This document shows, piece after piece, positions 5,722 to 13,129 of a DNA stretch of 14,658 nt; the stretch's first letter is position 1, and each line of letters starts with the position of its first letter. Under the pieces are notes generated by a model. It made no database searches. It had not been told where the DNA came from and worked only from the letters and a program-made list of their open reading frames with translations. The stretch spans positions 1 to 14,658 of the forward strand of contig JAIEQQ010000725.1 in the NCBI GenBank assembly GCA_019747615.1. Reading direction: 5' to 3'. A program made the translations under genes and the position numbers. The DNA comes from Phycisphaerales bacterium (GTDB lineage: Bacteria > Planctomycetota > Phycisphaerae > Phycisphaerales > UBA1924).

Positions 5722-6888
5722 TCAGTTGCGGCTCAGGAGCTCTTCGAGCGTGGGCTGGGCGACTTCGCCCAGAGCCGCGGCGGCTGCTTCCATGGCTTCC
5801 TTGGCCTTCTTGTTGCCGAGGAAGTTGGCTTCCAGTTCGAGGCGGATCTTTTCCATGGCCTTGTTCTGGATCTGGCGGACGCGTTCCTTGGTGACGCCGA
5901 TGATCTGGCCGACCTGCTCCAGGGTCATGGGCTTCTCGGATTCCTGGCCGTGCTCGAGGCCGAAGCGGTGCTCGATGACCGTGCGCTCGACTTCGGTGAG
6001 CTCGGCGCGGTTCTCGATCACGATGCGCTTAACTTCTTCGGCGGCGTCTTTCTCGAAGCTGGTGCGCTTGGTTTCGAGGTAGTTGGACCGCTCGAGCTTG
6101 GGGTCAAAGTCCGTCGGGAACCGCTGGCGATACTTGCTCAGCTTCATGCCCTGACGCGAGAAGGCCTTGAGGATGGCTCGACAGGCGTAGGTGCTGAACT
6201 TGTACCCGCGGCCGGCGTCGAACTTGTCAACGGCGCGGAGCAGTGCCATGTTGCCCTCGCTGACCAGATCCGCGAAGTCGACCTCGCTCATACGGGTGCG
6301 CTTGGCCATCGCCAGCACCAGCGCGAGGTTGGTGTTGGCGATCTGCTCGCGGATCAGATCCGAGATGCGGAACCAGCGCAGCACATCCTCGGCCTGCTCG
6401 GGCGTGGGCTTGCGCGACGGCGTGGTCCAGATCTCCTGCTGGAGCTTCCAGATGCGATAGCGGGCGTAGTTGAACTGATGAAACAACACCTTTTCCTGCG
6501 CGCCGGTCAGGATCACCTGCTGGGCGTGCTTGATGGTGCGCGTGCGGCCCGAGAGATCGTCCATCACCGGGTGGTACCATGTGGTGTCCGGCTTGGGGAT
6601 CTCCGGCGCCTCGTCGTAGATCTTCTTCTTCGCGTCGGCCTCGTAGAAGGCCGGCGAGTCGATGAAGTCCTGCTCCGACGAGAGGATCGTGTTGAGGAGC
6701 TTCTCGTCCTCGCGGCTCAGCGTGCGCTTCACCTTTGACGTCTTGGGCGGAGCGCCGGCTTTGCCGGCGCTCTTGGCGACGACCGCCGGCTTCACTTCCG
6801 GGGTCTCGGAGAAGTCAACGCGATTGCGGCGTCGATGCTGCTCGAGCGGCGAGGGCTGAGACTTCGGCATGACTGAGGGAACTTCCAT
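5722..6888 (-). CDS. Sigma-70 family RNA polymerase sigma factor, atypical region 2.4 and short region 3
   Basis: A promoter-specificity subunit of RNA polymerase. Numbering from the upstream GTG at 7068 (448 aa), region 2 spans about 226-306: IANTNLALVLAMAKR, DLVSEGNMALLRAVDKF (268-283) and RGYKFSTYACRAILKAFSRQ (287-306). Region 4 spans about 355-415 with LTEVERTVIEHRFGL and the helix-turn-helix TLEQVGQIIGVTKERVRQIQ (382-401). Between them only about 50 residues remain and no recognisable region 3 helices are seen. In region 2.4 the two tryptophans of E. coli RpoD (TWWIRQAITR) are replaced (CRAILKAFSR). The N-terminus is Lys/Ser-rich and lacks a region 1.1. The start at 6888 is preferred: AGGAAGG lies 7 nt upstream, and the 60 codons above it use more A/T third positions (20 of 60 against 12 of 60 in the next 60). 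GTG 7068 remains possible. Primary or alternative role is not certain. Confidence 0.9.
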   Translation of the reverse strand: MEVPSVMPKSQPSPLEQHRRRNRVDFSETPEVKPAVVAKSAGKAGAPPKTSKVKRTLSREDEKLLNTILSSEQDFIDSPAFYEADAKKKIYDEAPEIPKPDTTWYHPVMDDLSGRTRTIKHAQQVILTGAQEKVLFHQFNYARYRIWKLQQEIWTTPSRKPTPEQAEDVLRWFRISDLIREQIANTNLALVLAMAKRTRMSEVDFADLVSEGNMALLRAVDKFDAGRGYKFSTYACRAILKAFSRQGMKLSKYRQRFPTDFDPKLERSNYLETKRTSFEKDAAEEVKRIVIENRAELTEVERTVIEHRFGLEHGQESEKPMTLEQVGQIIGVTKERVRQIQNKAMEKIRLELEANFLGNKKAKEAMEAAAAALGEVAQPTLEELLSRN

Positions 6889-8040
6889 GGAACTGCCTTC
6901 CTGATCGATGTGTTGGTTCGATGCTCTGGCCTTGCCTTTTGTCACCCGAGGCTTCAACTCGACATGCCCTTCGTTCGGACGGGACGACTTTGCAGAGCCT
7001 GATTTGAGACGGATCGCGGACGCTTCGGCTTGCGCCTTCTTCAATATGCCCGCCTTCGGCGAGCTCACGTTGGAACCTTGATTTGAAATACGAACAAAAT
7101 CCTATCAATAAACAAACCTCGCGTTGGACACCCGTCGGAAGTTGCACCTCCGACGACACGGAACAAGTTGAGCCAAACCCACCGCCGCCGTCAACTACTC
7201 ACCAATCGCTCACACGTTCTTTGCAGAGCGCCTGCGATTCTTGCGCGGGGAGAATTTCTTCTCCGTTTCTTTATACGCTCATCCGTGCCTCGACGTTTCA
7301 GTGGAGATGGGTAGACTCAACAAATAATCCTTGTTTTCTACAAACGTCCGAGAGAACCGGCCATCAGTATCACGTACGCCGCGGCCAAATGCCAACGCAA
7401 CACGCTGAACTCCGCGGCATTTATCGGCCGGGGGCTGATGTCAAGCCCGCGGACTGATCTGGGACCCATCTCATGGTGGAAACGCTCTCAGGCAATCCCT
7501 TACAGAAAACCTATCAGAAGTCGAACATCATCGATCTGTCCGTGGTTCGTACGTTCCGACCGGCTCGGCCATCGACCTGACTTACCGACTCAGCAACGAA
7601 GCTGGCGGGGAGCCAATATGCGCGACGAACGCCTGTCCGTCCAGTGAGGCGTGAGATATGGCCATGGCGGTGGGTGACAATACGAAAGATGCCTGAGCCT
7701 GTTTGTGTTACCACATTGAGCAGCGCGGGGCGCCAACCAGCAGTCGCATCTCGCGTTCGTATAACGTTCGTGTCATTCAGCCGCCGCCGCGCGGGAGGCT
7801 CGGCTTCCTCGTCGCCCTGCCACCGACTTCCGAGCCGAGTTCGGTGCGCACCAGCCCTGTCCACCCAAGCCTTCACACAGCCTCATTCGCCGCGTGCTCC
7901 CTCGCAACGAGCACCATTCCTCGGTCTTTGACACCCATCCGCTCGGCCCGGTTCCACTCAGACCGCTGCGTAGCATCACGCATCGTCCGCACGTTCGCGC
8001 TTCGGCGCGTCATCCTCCGGCTCTCTCAAGGACACACTCC
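6889..8040. other. Long region between sigma factor and sod without a convincing gene
   Basis: If the sigma gene starts at 6888 this gap is 1,152 bp (972 bp if it starts at 7068). Bases about 7075-7360 are clearly less GC-rich than the surroundings. Open frames here (for example 7083-7457 + and 7514-7876 -) have random-looking composition and no family features. Small hairpins are visible: GGAGAA/TTCTCC at 7249-7264, and GGGCT/AGCCC at 7432-7448 inside a CCGCGG pair (7412-7417, 7447-7452). I could not match them to a known RNA. The region presumably holds the sigma and sod promoters; I could not place either with confidence. Confidence 0.5.
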
Positions 8041-8682
8041 ATGACATACACGCTCCCCACGCTCCCGTATCCCCTGTCGGCGCTCGAACCGTTCATCGAT
8101 GCACAGACGATGGAGATTCACAGCCAGAAGCACCACGCGGCGTACGTGACCAACGCCAACAAGGCGCTCGAAGGCACGCAGTGGGCAAGCCTTACCGCTG
8201 AGCAGATGATCGCTCGTCTGGCAGAGCTTCCCGACGACAAGCGCGGCCCGGTGCGCAACAACGCCGGCGGCCATGTCAACCACTCGCTCTTCTGGCGCAC
8301 CATGGCCCCCGCGGGCGAGGGCGGTGGCGGCGCGCCGACGGGCGAACTTGCCGACGCGATCAGCGCCGCCTTCGGTTCCTTCGACAACTTCAAGGCCCAG
8401 TTCGCCGACGCCTCGATGAAGCGGTTTGGCTCCGGCTGGGCGTGGCTGTGCTGGAACAAGGGCTCGGGAAAGCTCGAGATTTGTTCGACGCCGAACCAGG
8501 ACAACCCGCTGATGGGCCAGGCGATCGCCGGGTGTGGCGGCTCGCCGCTGCTGGGGTTGGATGTGTGGGAGCACGCGTATTACCTGAAGTACCAGAATCG
8601 GCGTGCGGACTATGTCGCCGGCTGGTGGAACGTTGTGAACTGGGGCGAGGTGGCCAAGAACCTTGCCAGCGCCAAGAAGTGA
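8041..8682 (+). CDS. sodA: Superoxide dismutase, Mn type (Fe/Mn family)
   Basis: Converts superoxide to oxygen and hydrogen peroxide, using one Mn or Fe per subunit; cytoplasmic, as no signal peptide is present. The 213-aa length is normal. Metal ligands are visible as His27 (MEIHSQKHH), His81 ([10 protein letters not shown]), Asp174 and His178 (DVWEHAYY). The outer-sphere and gateway residues His31 and Tyr35 are also present. The metal type is suggested by Gly-Gly-His at 76-78 in place of the Fe-type Ala-Gln, and by the active-site Gln153 in PNQDNPL, both hallmarks of Mn-SOD; cambialistic use cannot be excluded. ATG 8041 is chosen for AAGGA 7-11 nt upstream and because the homologous sequence begins there; an upstream in-frame ATG (7894) adds about 49 residues of random composition. 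No promoter could be assigned with confidence. Confidence 0.96.
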   Translation: MTYTLPTLPYPLSALEPFIDAQTMEIHSQKHHAAYVTNANKALEGTQWASLTAEQMIARLAELPDDKRGPVRNNAGGHVNHSLFWRTMAPAGEGGGGAPTGELADAISAAFGSFDNFKAQFADASMKRFGSGWAWLCWNKGSGKLEICSTPNQDNPLMGQAIAGCGGSPLLGLDVWEHAYYLKYQNRRADYVAGWWNVVNWGEVAKNLASAKK

Positions 8683-8803
8683 ACCCGGCGGCGGATCGAT
8701 GACGAAGTCACTCGCAGCCGCGCCGGGCGCGTGGCGGCGGTACAGTTGATGCTGGGCCGGATTCCTCCGTGCCCGCGACGCCTTTTATTTGTGAGCGGAG
8801 CAC

Positions 8804-10282
8804 ATGCGAATGAACAGCAAGGTCTTTCTGACGGCGTGGTTGTTGGCACCCGTGGCGATCGTCGGCGGGCTGTGGGTGATCACAGACCGTGACGCGGCGC
8901 GGAAGGACCGCGTGCAGCGATTGACCGCCGCGGGTCTGATGAACCCGAGCGTGAGCACCGCCACCGTGGCATCGGGCGCAAGCGCCGCGATGAATGCTGG
9001 CACGACCGCGGCTCCGGCGGCTCCGGTGGACGAGTCCAAACTCGTCGCCCCGGACTTTCTTGAGCAGGGCTTCGTCATCGTGGTCAAGGATCTTAGCGGC
9101 AAGGCCTCGACTGCCGAGCCGATCCACCTTGCCAGCAGTTGGAACGGCTGGAACCCCGCGGACCCGAAGTTCAAGCTGTCGGCCCGCAGCGACCTGCGCT
9201 GGCAGATCGTCATGAAGAAGGGCGAGATCGACGGCCCGATCGAGTTCAAGTTCACGCGAGGCAACAGCGACACCTGGGAGTGCGCTGCCGATCTCTCCAG
9301 CCGCCCGAATCGCATCCTTCCCAAGATCGACATGAGCAAGCTCGCCCCGGGCGAGCGACCGGAGATCGTCTTCGAGGTCGCGGCGTGGGACGACATGCGC
9401 CCGACCGCCGCCGCGAGGCCGGATCTGGACCCGTACTTCACCATGCCCACCGAGGGAATTTCCGGCACGATCAAGCGGCTGCAAGTGACCGGCGGCGGTG
9501 TGTGGACGGTTCGCGATCTGCTCGTCTGGCTCCCGCCGGGCTACGAGAAGCCGGAGAACGCCGCACGCAAGTACCCGGTGCTGTACCTTCAGGACGGGCA
9601 GAACGTCTTCATCAAGAACGCCACGACGCCGGATGAGTGGGGCGCCGACGAGACGGCGACGCGATTGATCAACGAGGGCAAGATCGAGCCGATGATCATC
9701 GTGGGCATCCCGCACGCGGGCAAGAATCGCGCGACGGAATATCTGCCGCTGCCGCTGCTTGAGAAGGATCAGCCGTATCGCGGCAAGCAGTACGCCGAGT
9801 GGCTGGTGGGTGAAGTGATGCCGCGCGTTGAGCGTGCGTATCGCGTGAAGCCGGGTGTTGAGAATACCGCTGTCGGTGGGTCGAGCTTCGGCGCGATCAT
9901 CGCGATGCACGCCGCGACGGCGTTCCCGGACAAGATCGGCAAGGTGCTGCTGGAGAGCATGAGCACGAACTTCGGCGACGGCGCGGTGCTGAAGTACTTC
10001 GCTGCGCAGAAGGCCTGGCCGAAGTCGATCTACTTTGGCATGGGCGGCATGGAGCGCGGCGCGGATCCGAAGTCTGAAGCGACCAACAAGGCCATGGTGC
10101 AGAGCGCGAGCGCCTTTGAGGCGCTGGCCAAGGAGCGCCAGTCTGCCAGCGGTGGCACGGTCGTCGTCGTGGTTGATCCGAAGGCCGAGCACAACGAGGT
10201 GGCGTGGAAGGCTCGCTTGCCCAAGGCTCTGGAGACGCTCTTCCCGGCCAAGGCCGAGAAGGCCGAGAAGAAGGACAAGTAA
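8804..10282 (+). CDS. Putative esterase (alpha/beta hydrolase, esterase D/Fes family) with N-terminal carbohydrate-binding-like domain, exported or anchored
   Basis: A 492-aa secreted or membrane-anchored serine hydrolase. Residues 7-27 form a signal peptide or anchor (KVFLTAWLLAPVAIVGGLWV), followed by an Ala/Thr/Ser-rich linker (about 45-75). A beta-sandwich-like domain at about 88-195 carries LASSWNGWNPADPKFKLS (109-126) and IEFKFTRGNSDTWE (146-159), the pattern of CBM20/CBM48-type starch-binding or E-set domains. The esterase domain (about 235-480) has VWLPPGYEKP, YPVLYLQDGQNVF (257-269), the nucleophile elbow GGSSFGA with Ser361, and the probable catalytic His463 in AEHNEVAW. The acid is unclear; Glu417 in GGMERG sits where the family has its acidic residue. 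The tail is Lys/Glu-rich. The start has GGAG 5-8 nt upstream; Met3 (8810) is an alternative. The substrate could be a polysaccharide ester, a phenolic ester or a siderophore ester; the sequence does not decide. Confidence 0.85.
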   Translation: MRMNSKVFLTAWLLAPVAIVGGLWVITDRDAARKDRVQRLTAAGLMNPSVSTATVASGASAAMNAGTTAAPAAPVDESKLVAPDFLEQGFVIVVKDLSGKASTAEPIHLASSWNGWNPADPKFKLSARSDLRWQIVMKKGEIDGPIEFKFTRGNSDTWECAADLSSRPNRILPKIDMSKLAPGERPEIVFEVAAWDDMRPTAAARPDLDPYFTMPTEGISGTIKRLQVTGGGVWTVRDLLVWLPPGYEKPENAARKYPVLYLQDGQNVFIKNATTPDEWGADETATRLINEGKIEPMIIVGIPHAGKNRATEYLPLPLLEKDQPYRGKQYAEWLVGEVMPRVERAYRVKPGVENTAVGGSSFGAIIAMHAATAFPDKIGKVLLESMSTNFGDGAVLKYFAAQKAWPKSIYFGMGGMERGADPKSEATNKAMVQSASAFEALAKERQSASGGTVVVVVDPKAEHNEVAWKARLPKALETLFPAKAEKAEKKDK

Positions 10283-10405
10283 GTCCGGCGGCGGCGTTGG
10301 CGATGTCGGACTGGATGTAAAGCGTGTGAAGCGAGAATCGCCGCGAGCGATGGGGCCGAAGCGTGGCCCGGTTCGCGGGGTACCTGTTGAGAATCGAGGC
10401 GGCTC

Positions 10406-10870
10406 ATGGAACTGATGACGAAGCTCGAGCGCGAACAGTTGGAAGCGAGACTGAAGGCGCTGGTCGAGAATCGGCCGAACGTCTCGCAGCGCATCGCCGA
10501 GGCCAGGGCGCTTGGAGACCTGAAGGAGAACGGCGACTACCACGCGGCGCGAGAGACGCAGGGCATGGAAGAGGCTGAGATCCGCCGCCTGAGCGAGCGG
10601 CTGGCGAACGTCAGCGTGATCGATGAGACACGCAAGAGCACCGGCGTAGTCTTCGTCGGCGCGACGGTGAAGCTGCGCGAATCGGGCAAGGAAGATGTCG
10701 AGATCTTCAAGATGGTCGGCGAGTTCAGCGGCACGATCAGCGACGACATCGTCGAGGTGACGCCAGCGAGCCCGATGGGCGAGGCGCTGATGAAGGCGGC
10801 GGTGGGGGAGATCGTCAGCGTTCGGACGCCGCGCGGGGTGAAGAAGTTTGAGATTGTTGAAATCCTCTGA
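10406..10870 (+). CDS. greA: Transcription elongation factor GreA
   Basis: GreA enters the RNA polymerase secondary channel and stimulates cleavage of backtracked RNA, rescuing stalled complexes. The 154-aa length is typical. The N-terminal coiled coil spans about 1-75, and its tip carries the catalytic acidic motif LGDLKENGDYHAARE (36-50; the Asp and Glu pair is intact). The C-terminal FKBP-like domain (about 82-154) contains GATVKLRESG, VGEFSGTISDDIVEVTPASP and the closing VGEIVSVRTPRGVKKFEIVEI. The start at 10406 has GAGGCGG ending 3-4 nt upstream, which is close; Met4 at 10415 has no site. It lies 123 bp after the esterase gene with no terminator seen between, so read-through is possible. 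A terminator follows at 10987-11016. Confidence 0.95.
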   Translation: MELMTKLEREQLEARLKALVENRPNVSQRIAEARALGDLKENGDYHAARETQGMEEAEIRRLSERLANVSVIDETRKSTGVVFVGATVKLRESGKEDVEIFKMVGEFSGTISDDIVEVTPASPMGEALMKAAVGEIVSVRTPRGVKKFEIVEIL

Positions 10871-10932
10871 GCCCAGCAGTGCCGGTTGAGCGACCCTGGG
10901 AGCGAGCACTCGCGGTCACTGGGACGGGCGGG

Positions 10933-11094
10933 TCGGCAATCGGGAATCGGCAACCGGCAATCGTGACAACCAAACGCCAGAAACAGAGCGAGCACGCGAT
11001 CGATCGCGTGCTCGCTTGGATTTTGTTTTCCCGATTGCCAGCTGCTGATTGCCGATTGCCGTCTTTCCAGTGCCCAGTGCCTGATGCCCAGTGC
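10933..11094. repeat. Short-period repeats flanking a terminator, arranged as an inverted repeat
   Basis: On the left (10933-10962) the unit CGGCAATC or a close variant occurs four times. On the right (11031-11061) the reverse form GATTGCC(G) occurs three times. A second series follows (11068-11095) with CCCAGTGCC or CCAGTGCC repeated three times, ending exactly at the pilT-like stop codon. The two octamer blocks can pair around the palindrome at 10987-11016. Confidence 0.75.
10987..11016. terminator. Bidirectional intrinsic terminator between convergent greA and pilT
   Basis: A perfect 30-bp palindrome: AGCGAGCACGCGATC followed by its exact reverse complement. On the plus strand it is followed by TTGGATTTTGTTTTC. 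On the minus strand the following bases read CTGTTTCTGGCGTTTGG. It sits between two convergent genes, as expected for a shared terminator. Confidence 0.75.
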
Positions 11095-12264
11095 CTATCG
11101 GCCCGACCCCAGCTTCTTGAGCCGCATCTGCAGCTCGTCGGGGTTCGGGCTCGTTTCCAGAGCCGTGCGGACGTGGATCATTTCCTGCTCCACCAGTTCC
11201 ATGAGGCTCTGGTTGAAGTCCTTCATGCCGCCCTGCGTGGCTTCGATGCTCTTGAGGTACTCGCGGAGTTCGCCCTCGCGGCCTTCGAGGATGTACTTGC
11301 GCACGACCGCGTTGTTCACCAGGATCTCCAGCGCCGGGATGCGAGCGATCTCGGGCTTCAGCGTCGGCAGCAGCTTCTGGTAGACGAATGCGCGCATCTG
11401 ATACGCCAGGATGCGGCGGACCTGCTCGACTTCTTCCTGCTCGAAGAGGCCGTAGATTCGGCTGAATGTCTGTGTGGCGCTGGAGGCGTGGATGGTTCCG
11501 TACACCAAGTGGCCGGTCTCGGCGGCGTGCAGCGCCGCCTCGAACGTTTCGTTGTCGCGCATTTCACCGACGAGCACGATGTCCGGGTTCTCGCGGACCA
11601 GCGCACGCAGCGCGATCTTGAAGTCCAGACAGTCGATGCCGATCTCGCGCTGGTTGATCGTCGATTTCTTGTCGGTGAAGATGTACTCGATCGGGTCTTC
11701 GATGGTCACAATGTGCACGGGCTTACGCTCGTTCACGTAGTCGAGCATCGCGGCGATCGTGGTTGATTTACCCGAGCCGGTCACGCCGCTGAGCAGCACG
11801 ATGCCGTTGGGCTGCATGGCCACTTCGCTCATGATCGGCGGGAGGTAGAGCTCCTCGAAGCGGCGGATGTGTGCGGAGATGAGGCGGGCGGCGACGCTGA
11901 GCTTGCCGCGGGCCTGGAAGAGGTTGACGCGGAAGCGTGTCTTCTCGTCGTAGTCGTAGGCGAAGTCGACGGACCCGAACTTGTGCAGGTCCTTCATCTG
12001 CTCTTCGTCCAGGATGTGCTTGGCGATGTCCTTGAACTCCGCCATCGTGATCGGCGTCGTGTCCAGGCCCTTGAGCGCGCCGCGCAACCGCACCGCCGGG
12101 GCTTTGCCCGTCTTCATGATGATGTCGCTGGCGCCGAGCTTGATCGCGGCCTTGAGGAAGTCGCCCCAACGCGTCGCGTGCGGGTCGTGCTTCTCATCGT
12201 GATCCATCGTGACATGGCCCGCGGGAGCCGCGGTCGCGGCGTCAGTCTTGTGGTGGTGGCTCAT
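11095..12264 (-). CDS. pilT: PilT/PilU-type twitching motility ATPase with His-rich N-terminus
   Basis: A hexameric cytoplasmic ATPase of the type IV pilus machinery; PilT-type members power pilus retraction. The product is 389 aa. Residues 1-30 are His/Asp-rich (His at 3-5, 17, 22, 26 and 29), an extension not typical of PilT. The PAS-like N-terminal domain begins at about 31 with LGASDIIMKTGKAPAVRLRG (43-62). Walker A is GVTGSGKST (160-168). The Asp box is HIVTIEDPIEYIF (184-196), followed by QREIG. Walker B is IVLVGEMRD (229-237) and the His box is GHLVYGTIH (251-259). The C-terminus (FNQSLMELVEQEMI, then NPDELQMRLKKL) matches the PilT/PilU tail, but the canonical AIRNLIRE motif is replaced by VVRKYILEGREGEL, so a PilU-like or divergent paralogue is possible. 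ATG 12264 is chosen because GAGGA lies 10 nt upstream and the frame above it is random. No other pilus genes are nearby. Confidence 0.92.
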   Translation of the reverse strand: MSHHHKTDAATAAPAGHVTMDHDEKHDPHATRWGDFLKAAIKLGASDIIMKTGKAPAVRLRGALKGLDTTPITMAEFKDIAKHILDEEQMKDLHKFGSVDFAYDYDEKTRFRVNLFQARGKLSVAARLISAHIRRFEELYLPPIMSEVAMQPNGIVLLSGVTGSGKSTTIAAMLDYVNERKPVHIVTIEDPIEYIFTDKKSTINQREIGIDCLDFKIALRALVRENPDIVLVGEMRDNETFEAALHAAETGHLVYGTIHASSATQTFSRIYGLFEQEEVEQVRRILAYQMRAFVYQKLLPTLKPEIARIPALEILVNNAVVRKYILEGREGELREYLKSIEATQGGMKDFNQSLMELVEQEMIHVRTALETSPNPDELQMRLKKLGSGR

Positions 12265-12456
12265 AACGAAATCGTCCTCATGACCCCAGAGAACCTGCGA
12301 CACACTTGCACGCATCGACCCGCGGCGTCGGCCGCGATCGCTCCGCCGGATGAGTCTCGACGCGCCAGTCGGCACGCGATCTGAACACCGGCGGGAGCCA
12401 TGCTAGCACGCACCGCGCCCGCCCGTTCGCAGTCGAAACACCACCCCCACGCGATC

Positions 12457-12465
12457 TGGTATCAT
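12457..12465 (+). promoter_or_regulatory. Possible extended -10 promoter for the nfeD-like/floT unit
   Basis: TGG followed by TATCAT (12460-12465) fits an extended -10 element (TGnTATAAT, one mismatch). No good -35 is visible, which extended -10 promoters tolerate. The predicted start is about 22 bases before the ATG at 12494, in the divergent spacer shared with the pilT-like gene. Confidence 0.4.
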
Positions 12466-12493
12466 TCTGACGATTCGTTCTGGGGAAGTTCGG

Positions 12494-13051
12494 ATGCTCT
12501 CGCTGTTCTTCGATTCCAACGCCATCTGTTTCACCGTCCCGGCGCTGCTGGGCACGCTGCTGTTTTCCATCAAGCTCATCCTCATGCTCGTGCTCGGTGA
12601 CGATGCCGGCGTCGATGTCGACGCGGGCGACGGCGGTCTCGGCATCGGCTCTGAGTTCATCTCCGTGCAGGCATTCCTGGCGCTGCTGATGGGCTTTGGC
12701 TGGGGCGGCCTCGGTGCGCTCAAGGGCTTCGGCTGGGGCCTCGGCGCGTCGATCGGCATGGGCGTCGTCGGCGCCGTGATCATGATGGCGATCATGGTGA
12801 TCACGATGCGCAGCATGCGCTCGCTCAGCAGCAGCGGCAACATCGCCCTCGCGGCTCTTGCCGGCAAGACCGGCGATGTCACCGTCGCCATCCCCGCATC
12901 TGGCAAGGGTCAGGGCGAGGTCCGCCTCATCGTCGGTGATCGTGAGCGCATCTGCTACGCGACGACCGACGGCAACGAGTTGCCCAGCCGCTCACGCGTC
13001 CGCGTCGCCAGAGTCAACGCCGACAACACCGTCACCGTCGAGCCCGCGTAG
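12494..13051 (+). CDS. NfeD-like (YuaF-type) membrane protein with C-terminal OB fold
   Basis: A flotillin partner. In Bacillus the short NfeD homologue YuaF is encoded directly before the flotillin YuaG and works with it at membrane microdomains. The 185-aa product has three membrane segments (about 10-34, 54-79 and 83-107), with an Asp/Gly-rich loop (36-53) between the first two. A soluble beta-rich C-terminal domain follows (about 122-185) with AGKTGDVTVAIP, GEVRLIVGDRE and SRVRVARVNADNTVTVEP, as in the NfeD OB fold. It lacks the serine protease domain of long NfeD proteins. The start has GGGGAAG ending 5 nt upstream. It is followed 78 bp later by floT in the same direction, so the two are probably co-transcribed, with a hairpin between them. 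The exact subfamily rests on architecture and neighbourhood. Confidence 0.85.
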   Translation: MLSLFFDSNAICFTVPALLGTLLFSIKLILMLVLGDDAGVDVDAGDGGLGIGSEFISVQAFLALLMGFGWGGLGALKGFGWGLGASIGMGVVGAVIMMAIMVITMRSMRSLSSSGNIALAALAGKTGDVTVAIPASGKGQGEVRLIVGDRERICYATTDGNELPSRSRVRVARVNADNTVTVEPA

Positions 13052-13073
13052 CTCGCAGTCCATCGTCCGTAGC

Positions 13074-13096
13074 CCGCGGGGCGCGTCGCCCCGCGG
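13074..13096 (+). promoter_or_regulatory. Strong hairpin between nfeD-like gene and floT
   Basis: A perfect 10-bp stem (CCGCGGGGCG with CGCCCCGCGG) and a three-base loop. No T run follows, so it is not a standard intrinsic terminator. It could stabilise the upstream message, set the nfeD/floT ratio, or be a short dispersed palindrome. It ends 33 bases before the floT start. Confidence 0.5.
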
Positions 13097-13129
13097 CACA
13101 GTCACACGTCTGTTTGGGGGAACCTGTCA

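Noticed and set aside
7083..7457. 124-codon plus-strand frame in the gap
   Set aside because: Random composition, no domain, and no ribosome binding site.
7484..7516. Glycine-riboswitch-like piece (CTCTCAGGCAA with ACAGA)
   Set aside because: The rest of the aptamer core (GGAGAG and GCCGAAGG-type segments) is absent upstream, and no glycine gene follows.
7928..7933. TTGACA as a -35 box for sod
   Set aside because: No acceptable -10 hexamer at 15-19 bp.
8708..10909. 733-codon minus-strand frame
   Set aside because: Antisense to both the esterase and greA genes, whose families are clear.
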